From the NCBI GenBank assembly GCA_051209155.1, contig JBPJGB010000002.1: a stretch of DNA of 64,000 nt; one strand, 5' to 3'. Made by a program: the position numbers and the translations under genes. The notes under the pieces were generated by a model that worked only from the letters and a program-made list of their open reading frames with translations, did not search any database and had not been told where the DNA came from. The DNA comes from Actomonas sp051209155. GTDB lineage: Bacteria > Verrucomicrobiota > Verrucomicrobiia > Opitutales > Opitutaceae. The first letter of the stretch is position 1, and every line of letters starts with the position of its first letter. Below are positions 58,316 to 64,000 of the stretch, piece by piece.

Positions 58316-60537
58316 TCCACCGCTTGGCCAAATGGTTTGTTGTGCTGGGGCTGACTTTCTTGCTCGTCGGCTCGACGTCGGCGCAGACCATCGTCGTGGA
58401 AACCTTTGATGCCGGCGCGTCCACCGGCTCCGTCGTCCCCGGGAGCACTTGGGACGGGAACGTGACTCAAAACGCCGGCTCGATCACTGTCGGCGGGGAC
58501 GCGCTCGACGAGAACGGTTGGTTTGCGCCGGCTGTCAACCTGGATGCCACCGGCATGAACGTGCTCACCGTCACGGCCCAACGCGACAGCGGCAACGTGG
58601 CCTCTTCGGTGGCGATCCAGTTTGAGGATACCAATCTCAACACGTCCGTGTTTTCGATCGCCACCTCCCAGTTTGCGGTGGGGCAGCTCACCACGGTGCA
58701 CCTTACTCTCACCGGCTGGACCAGTGGGTTCGACTTCACCCAGATCACCGGTTGGAACTTCGGCGGCGGTTCGCCGGGCATCGTGCCCTTTCGCCTGACG
58801 ATCGATGAAATCCTGCTCGAAGCCGAGATCCTGACCGCGCCGGAGATCACCTCTTCGACGACGGATGAAACCGTCGATGAGGGCGCAGCGGTGAGCTTTG
58901 CCGTCACGGCCACCGGCACCGATCCGCTGGCGTATCAGTGGTTCAAGGACGGTGTAGCCATCACCGGCAACGCGTCCGCCGCGACAGCCACGCTCACCTT
59001 CGGTGCGGTCACGCCGGCCGACGCGGGGACCTACACGTGCCGCGTGAGCAACGCGTTGGGTGATGCCACCAGTGGCGCGTTCAACCTCACGGTGCGCCCG
59101 CAGGCCACGGTCGTGCTGTCAGGTTTGGAAACCACCTATACCGGCGAACCGCGGGTGGTCACGGCCACAACCGAGCCGACCGGGCTGATCGTCGAGGTCA
59201 CCTATGATGGGGCGACCACGGCGCCCACCGACGCGGGCTCCTACGCGGTGGTCGCCACCGTGATCGACGATTCCTACATCGGATCCGCCAGCGGCACGCT
59301 CGTCGTGGCCAAGCGCACGCCCGTGATCACCTGGGACGCGGGTGGCCCGATCAATGACGGTGACCCGCTTACTGCCGCCAATCTCGCGGCGACGGCCGAT
59401 GTCGACGGCACCTTCGTCTTCGATCCTCCGGCCGGCACCACCCTTGCGACCGGCGAGCACACGCTCACCGCCCAGTTTACCCCGACCGACACCGCCAACC
59501 ACCTGCCGGTTTCGACGACGCGCTTGCTGGCGGTCGGCACCGCCGCGCCGGCAATTCTAAGTGGACCGAGTGCTCGCACGACCATCCTCGGCCAGCGGGC
59601 GACCTTCACCGTCAGCGCGGTGGGTTCCGGCACCCTGATGTATTCATGGACCAAGGACGGCGCCAGCCTGCCGGACGCCACCGCGGCGACGCTGGAACTC
59701 ACGGATCTCACGTTGGCCGATGCCGGCACCTATGCGGTCGAGGTTTCCAACGCGGCCGGCGCCGCACCGGTGCAGAGCGCGCAGCTCACCGTGCTGGATG
59801 TCGAGCTGTCGCACGCGGCGGTGAGCAGTGGATACGTGCCCGGCGCGGCGGTTGAGATCACCAACACGGTGCGGGTTGGCGACGGCTTGAGTGTTTCGCA
59901 GCTGACCTGGAGCGTGCTGCCACCGCCGCCGATCGAGTCGCAGGATTGGAGCTTTGAGTCGAGTGCGGGGGACACCTCCGCCGCCACGCGCCCCACGGCT
60001 GGCGACACCGACTTGTTTGAGTGGAACTGGACAACCGTGTCGACCAGTCCGCTCAGCTTTACCTACACCACCACGGCCCCGGGCAACGCGAGCGGCTCGG
60101 TGAGCTTCACCGCGATGGCGAATCTGACCGTGAATGGCAACGCGATCGACGCGATGGTGCGTCCTGACCCGCTACAGCTTGAGCCCCAGGCAACCCAGCA
60201 CAGTGCGGATATCGACGGCGACTTCGCACTCAACCTCCCGGAGCTGCTCCGCGTCATCGAACTCTACAACACGCGCTTCGGCACCACCCGCACCGGACGC
60301 TACCGCCTCGATGGGTCGAGCGAGGACGGCTTCGCTCCTGATTCGACCAGCGGCGCAGGTGAGCCTACGACGCTGGGCGAATTCCATTCGGCTGATTCTG
60401 ATCGGGACGGCTTGGTCAGTCTCGCCGAGTTATTGCGTGTCATTGAACTCTACAACACGCGCGAGGGCACCACCCGCACGGGTCGCTACCACATTGATGG
60501 TTCGTCCGAAGACGGTTTCGCGCCGGGCCCCCAGTGA
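58312..60537 (+). CDS. Multidomain exported protein: paralogous N-domain, Ig-like domains, EF-hand-like repeats
   Basis: A 741-residue exported protein starting at a GTG that overlaps the previous stop (GTGA). Signal peptide about 1-24 (WFVVLGLTFLLVGSTSAQ). The N-terminal domain (about 25-185) is paralogous to that of the previous protein (VVETFDAGASTGSVVPGSTW, RDSGNVASSVAIQFEDTNL). Then come an Ig-like domain (PLAYQWFKDGVAITGN, with DAGTYTCRVSNALG), an MBG-like domain, a further beta domain, a second Ig-like domain (LMYSWTKDGASLPDA, ADAGTYAVEVSNAAG) and two tandem EF-hand/dockerin-like modules, each ADxDxDGxxxLxELLRVIELYNTR followed by GTTRTGRY (about 630-680 and 692-740). It is probably a surface adhesin; the last modules may bind calcium. 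It is the last gene of the operon. Confidence 0.85.
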   Translation: MIHRLAKWFVVLGLTFLLVGSTSAQTIVVETFDAGASTGSVVPGSTWDGNVTQNAGSITVGGDALDENGWFAPAVNLDATGMNVLTVTAQRDSGNVASSVAIQFEDTNLNTSVFSIATSQFAVGQLTTVHLTLTGWTSGFDFTQITGWNFGGGSPGIVPFRLTIDEILLEAEILTAPEITSSTTDETVDEGAAVSFAVTATGTDPLAYQWFKDGVAITGNASAATATLTFGAVTPADAGTYTCRVSNALGDATSGAFNLTVRPQATVVLSGLETTYTGEPRVVTATTEPTGLIVEVTYDGATTAPTDAGSYAVVATVIDDSYIGSASGTLVVAKRTPVITWDAGGPINDGDPLTAANLAATADVDGTFVFDPPAGTTLATGEHTLTAQFTPTDTANHLPVSTTRLLAVGTAAPAILSGPSARTTILGQRATFTVSAVGSGTLMYSWTKDGASLPDATAATLELTDLTLADAGTYAVEVSNAAGAAPVQSAQLTVLDVELSHAAVSSGYVPGAAVEITNTVRVGDGLSVSQLTWSVLPPPPIESQDWSFESSAGDTSAATRPTAGDTDLFEWNWTTVSTSPLSFTYTTTAPGNASGSVSFTAMANLTVNGNAIDAMVRPDPLQLEPQATQHSADIDGDFALNLPELLRVIELYNTRFGTTRTGRYRLDGSSEDGFAPDSTSGAGEPTTLGEFHSADSDRDGLVSLAELLRVIELYNTREGTTRTGRYHIDGSSEDGFAPGPQ
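60200..60534 (+). repeat. Tandem EF-hand/dockerin-like modules (two copies)
   Basis: Two copies of about 45-50 residues with the core ELLRVIELYNTR, then GTTRTGRY, DGSSEDGFAP. The first lies at about 60200-60345 and the second at about 60388-60534. They are near-identical in protein and clearly related in DNA, so they arose by tandem duplication. Confidence 0.85.
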
Positions 60538-60545
60538 TTGGGGGC
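60527..60545 (+). terminator. Stem-loop across the stop codon of the last surface gene
   Basis: GCCCCCA/TGGGGGC with a 5-nt loop lies across the TGA stop (60535-60537) of the last surface-protein gene. No T-run follows; it may be a weak terminator or a 3'-end stem. Confidence 0.35.
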
Positions 60546-60616
60546 GATGCGTTTCTGCCTGCGGAAAGCCAGCGAAAATAGGGTCGTGCGCGGACGAGGG
60601 CCGGCGGTGGGTGAGG

Positions 60617-62047
60617 TCACGGCGTGATCGTCACGATGATGCGGCGGTAGCGTGAAAGTTGCGGCGTGCCTTTGTCGGTGACCCGCAGGATGAAGTGGGC
60701 GGTGACCGGTTCGGTCACGGTCGGGGCGTTGAACTGGTAGCGGTCGACGTTCTCGGCGCCGCCGGTGGTGATGACACCTGGGTAGGTGCCGGCCTCGGGA
60801 TAGTGAAACCAGAGGTAGCTGATGCTGTCGCCGTCGGGATCGCTGCTGCCATCGGCGTCGAGGGTGACGCCGGCGCCGGATTTCACCGTGAGTCGGTCGG
60901 GATGGTTGAGGTGTGCCACCGGCGGGTGATTGGCCCCGGCGTAGGATTGGGTGCACCAGTCCATGCGGGCGGCGAAGTCGTTCTGAAAATCGCCGCGCCA
61001 GCGCCAGAGGGTCACCTGGTTGCCGGTGAAGCTGCGGTCGCTGCGGTGAACGGGCCGCTTGTAGGTGCTGGGCAGATACGGGGTGTAGGTGTCGGACGTA
61101 TCGGTCCAGAACGGCCGGGTCTCGGTTTCGGCGACCACGATGGAACTGCCATCGGCAAAGGTGGAGGTGTCGGGAATGGCGAGGGCGTAGCGGCCGCCCC
61201 AGCCGCCCCAATCGGGATGTTCAGGAGCGTTGAGGCCGTTGGGAATGAGGCCGAGGAAGGACGGTGTGTCGCCCTCCATGCCCCAGGCGATGTCGGGGTA
61301 GGCGGCGCCGAGCGGTCCGTGCCCCTGTTGGATATTCGCGGCGAGCCAGGCGTTGGACACGGTGGTGTTGTCGATGCCTTTGTGGGTGTTGACGATCCCC
61401 ACCCAAGTGGATCGTTCGTAATCGTCGCCGGGGGTGGCGATGTAGTGCAGGGCGGGGAAGGTGCGGCGCATCCAGGCCCCGCTGTCGTCCTGATCAGAGA
61501 TCGTGTAGACGCGAAGTTTGGCGATGAGCCGGGCGGCCTCGGCGGCGGGTTGAGTGGCGTGGAGTTTGAACAGGGCTTGGGCCAAGGTGTTGGCGCCGCC
61601 CCAAATGGTTACCCACAAGGGTCGCTTGTCGTCGCGGGCGAGCATCTCAAGGATCCAGTCGGAACCTTCCGAGTCGTGGCCCTCGCCAACGCCCTGCATG
61701 CCATAGACGGGCAGACCACGTTTCACTACGGCGCGCAGATCATCGGCCGGGGGGAAACCTGGTTCGTGCAGGTTGAGGTTGGGCTGGACCGTATCGTAGG
61801 CGTCGAGGGCGGCCGTGATGAAATCGGGGCGGATGCGATCGCGTTGCCAACAGGAGGTGGTGGCGACGAGGCCCTCGATGTCGAGTTGGTTGGCGTAGAG
61901 CAGCAGGCGCACGAGGGACTGCTGATCGTCGGGGTCGGCGCCCATGTCGGTGAGGACGAGAACTCGGGGTTTGGCGGGCGTCGACAGGGCGGAGCCGGCC
62001 GCCAAACAGAGGAGCAGAGCAAGGGCGAGGAGACGACGGGGTATCAT
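60617..62047 (-). CDS. DUF1593-family nucleoside-hydrolase-like exported protein
   Basis: A 476-residue exported protein starting at ATG 62045-62047 (signal RRLLALALLLCLAAGSALS). The N-terminal ~290 residues form a DUF1593 domain, a nucleoside-hydrolase-like fold with a DPDD metal motif (VLTDMGADPDDQQSLVRLL) and GHDSEGSDW. The C-terminal part (about 380-476; GAGVTLDADGSSDPDGDSIS, then VTAHFILRVTDKGTPQLSRY) is an Ig-like/cadherin-type domain like that of the Sde182 C-terminal region. The family is found near cellulose- and plant-polymer-degrading systems, but its substrate is unknown. A longer frame to 62092 would precede the signal. It converges on the surface operon and is preceded by an RNase gene with its own terminator. 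Confidence 0.88.
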   Translation of the reverse strand: MIPRRLLALALLLCLAAGSALSTPAKPRVLVLTDMGADPDDQQSLVRLLLYANQLDIEGLVATTSCWQRDRIRPDFITAALDAYDTVQPNLNLHEPGFPPADDLRAVVKRGLPVYGMQGVGEGHDSEGSDWILEMLARDDKRPLWVTIWGGANTLAQALFKLHATQPAAEAARLIAKLRVYTISDQDDSGAWMRRTFPALHYIATPGDDYERSTWVGIVNTHKGIDNTTVSNAWLAANIQQGHGPLGAAYPDIAWGMEGDTPSFLGLIPNGLNAPEHPDWGGWGGRYALAIPDTSTFADGSSIVVAETETRPFWTDTSDTYTPYLPSTYKRPVHRSDRSFTGNQVTLWRWRGDFQNDFAARMDWCTQSYAGANHPPVAHLNHPDRLTVKSGAGVTLDADGSSDPDGDSISYLWFHYPEAGTYPGVITTGGAENVDRYQFNAPTVTEPVTAHFILRVTDKGTPQLSRYRRIIVTITP

Positions 62048-62086
62048 GGTGGACCAAGCAACTAGCGAGGGCGTGGATGGCGGGCA

Positions 62087-62116
62087 AAACAAAGGCGCGC
62101 CGGATGGGCGCGCCTT
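62087..62116 (-). terminator. Intrinsic terminator of the RNase E/G gene
   Basis: On the minus strand a 9-10-bp stem (AAGGCGCGC/GCGCGCCTT) is followed by TTGTTTT. It lies 29 nt after the RNase stop codon and just upstream of the DUF1593 gene. Confidence 0.8.
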
Positions 62117-62144
62117 GGGGTGAAAACGGGGACCTGAACGAGCC

Positions 62145-63896
<1,752 letters not shown>

Positions 63897-64000
63897 GGTG
63901 GGTTTTGTCCTTGGGTTGGACGGTGGCCCGTTCCGCGAGGGTTGCGGCGCGAGGGTGCCCGGTCCGGCGTGCGATATCGGCGGAAAGGTTCAGTTTCACG
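63897..64000. other. Right-edge upstream region of the RNase gene
   Basis: About 100 bp before the edge, GC-rich, with no open frame entering. It probably holds the promoter and 5' leader of the RNase gene. RNase E genes in other bacteria have self-regulating leaders, but nothing specific is visible. Confidence 0.4.

Overview
The window reads as a high-GC chromosome segment from the phylum Verrucomicrobiota, most likely family Opitutaceae. This is inferred from gene content, not from a marker gene: a PVC-type membrane-bound dehydrogenase/cytochrome c lipoprotein, a TIGR02597-like surface protein, an autotransporter-type beta-strand protein with a PEP-CTERM tail, EF-hand/dockerin-like 'ELLRVIELYN' modules, and a CitMHS/AtuA/thiolase/CoA-transferase operon. 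No rRNA, tRNA, CRISPR array, insertion sequence or prophage was seen. Both edge genes are ordinary chromosomal genes; the first runs off the left edge.

Layout. 1-8047: mainly minus-strand housekeeping and accessory genes (O-acetylhomoserine sulfhydrylase, GFA-domain protein, DUF2200 protein, M20 peptidase, Na/Pi cotransporter, two lipoproteins), with intrinsic terminators at 513-541, 4735-4765 and 6579-6604. 8238-16595: a seven-gene convergent cluster. The plus-strand arm encodes a MotA/TolQ/ExbB proton channel, an Hsp70/actin-like protein and two paralogous von Willebrand A (vWA) proteins, each tethered by a TolR/ExbD-like transmembrane segment that carries an Asp. The minus-strand arm encodes a membrane-anchored TPR/PEGA-like protein and two exported low-complexity proteins, one with 43 consecutive serines. 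I regard this as the best candidate for an undescribed system: a proton-motive-force-coupled machine whose stator partner is a vWA protein.

16877-29194: envelope and stress genes (M48 protease, TonB-domain protein, Cu/Zn SOD without the usual disulfide cysteines, metallopeptidase plus ATP-grasp pair, two-RCK potassium channel, short asparaginase, PVC dehydrogenase, an NMT1-like binding protein with a zinc-ribbon tail). Around a small membrane protein lie two near-identical ~85-nt elements (28526-28611 and 29289-29372). Each has two hairpins and a U-tract, and each is preceded at identical spacing by promoter-like hexamers while the spacer sequence has diverged. They look like a duplicated small RNA gene.

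29444-40970: a LuxR-type regulator, a TAGGACA-AA-TGTCCTA palindrome, then a catabolic operon: GH3 beta-glucosidase, esterase, CitMHS transporter, AtuA protein, AtuA-related protein, thiolase, fused CoA transferase, alpha/beta hydrolase. The chemistry suggests uptake or release of an organic acid and its conversion through an acetoacetyl-CoA-like intermediate to acetyl-CoA. 41573-60537: eight tightly spaced plus-strand genes for exported proteins, including one of 2,873 residues, which look like a single surface-structure operon. The window ends with a DUF1593 hydrolase and an RNase E/G on the minus strand.
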